Of a stretch of 64,000 bases of DNA, positions 63,765-64,000 are shown piece by piece. Position 1 is the stretch's first letter, and every line of letters starts with the position of its first letter. The position numbers were made by a program, and so were the translations under genes. Where the stretch lies: NCBI RefSeq assembly GCF_025685425.1, contig NZ_JAGTAS010000049.1:62001-126000 (forward strand), in the 5' to 3' direction. This DNA comes from Terriglobus albidus. Lineage in GTDB: Bacteria; Acidobacteriota; Terriglobia; Terriglobales; Acidobacteriaceae. Under the pieces are notes generated by a model. The model worked only from the letters and a program-made list of their open reading frames with translations, was not told the origin of the DNA and did not search any database.

Positions 63765-64000
63765 TTAGCGGACGATGCGGAGCTGCGGAACAGCGGTCGG
63801 CATGGACGGGCGGCGGCCGGCGCGCTTGTAGCTGATTGCTCCGATGACGATAGCGCCAAGCATCAGCGGCAGACCGGCGATGAGAAAGAAGACGAAGAAG
63901 GCAAGAAACTCAAGAACGCGTGGGCGCTCCAGGGTGGAGCGCATCGTGGTGGCGTGCATGCCCAGAGCGAGCAGCGTATTCACAGCGAAATAGGCGAAGG
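63765..64000 (-). CDS. Membrane protein, 5-prime end beyond the window
   Basis: Open to the window edge; the visible frame reads FAYFAVNTLLALGMHATTMR... with a long hydrophobic segment (LEFLAFFVFFLIAGLPLMLG) and a basic end (ISYKRAGRRPSMPTAVPQLR). A GTG at 63983 would give a 72-residue protein, but the frame continues cleanly beyond it. No family recognised. Confidence 0.6.
   Translation of the reverse strand, partial: FAYFAVNTLLALGMHATTMRSTLERPRVLEFLAFFVFFLIAGLPLMLGAIVIGAISYKRAGRRPSMPTAVPQLRIVR

Overview
The window is a GC-rich bacterial chromosome segment. It most likely comes from an Acidobacteriota species of the Terriglobia/Acidobacteriaceae type. That placement rests on two very large Oar-like TonB-dependent receptors with N-terminal carboxypeptidase-regulatory-like domains, a tonB-exbB-exbD-exbD-exbD-TPR operon, didermic outer-membrane genes such as lpxC, and intergenic spaces packed with dispersed short palindromic repeats. 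No rRNA, tRNA, CRISPR array or intact insertion sequence was found. The assignment is inference from gene content and protein style; no database search was possible.

Layout. 0-9.8 kb: a secreted metallophosphoesterase, a carboxymuconolactone-decarboxylase-family protein, rsfS with a histone-H1-like tail, a reverse-strand Oar-like receptor splitting rsfS from rlmH, a heme/P460 cytochrome pair, and obg. 10-20 kb: a second Oar-like receptor, a two-domain AHSA1/SRPBCC protein with its ArsR regulator, a cysteine-synthase-like enzyme, a divergent SDR/HxlR pair, a secreted hypothetical, a DUF2164 protein and an alpha/beta hydrolase. 20-25 kb: a reverse operon of MscS channel, acetate kinase and phosphoketolase. 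25-37 kb: mnmG, dnaB, a truncated DpnI-type restriction enzyme, VOC protein, WYL regulator, alr, a hydrolase, glyA and a prohibitin-like SPFH protein with a small membrane partner. 37-45 kb: orphan dnaN, glutathione peroxidase, a frameshifted gene, a PEGA protein, purA behind a terminator-like leader hairpin, and a DUF4440 protein. 45-59 kb: a long all-reverse block with a HIT protein, a putative PD-(D/E)XK nuclease, the TonB energy-coupling operon (three ExbDs and a TPR lipoprotein), secF-secD-yajC, an EAL phosphodiesterase, tgt, folK and lpxC. 59-64 kb: plus-strand rsmG, five parS sites, parA, parB, a PEMT/ICMT-like membrane methyltransferase, and a membrane gene cut by the window edge.

How parts work together. 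The ExbB/ExbD/TonB operon could energise the two large receptors. SecD-SecF-YajC assist Sec export of the many signal-peptide proteins. Xfp and AckA form a phosphoketolase bypass yielding acetyl phosphate, then acetate and ATP. RsmG, MnmG, RlmH, RsfS, Obg and Tgt are translation and RNA-modification functions. ParA/ParB with the parS cluster mark a chromosome-segregation centre, so the right end may be near the replication origin, although dnaA is not in the window.

The most unusual material is non-coding. I see five classes of dispersed intergenic elements: (A) ~105-112 bp MITE-like elements flanked by TA; (B) inverted arrays of a TTGAATR heptad that usually start directly at stop codons; (C) arms of a GTTGAAA/GTTGAAG-type heptad ending in GACGTAC; (D) mosaics of small hairpins with apparently covarying stems, often bracketed by C; (E) arrays of hairpins with sequences such as GGCTGAAGCC. 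Together they fill most of the gaps between genes.
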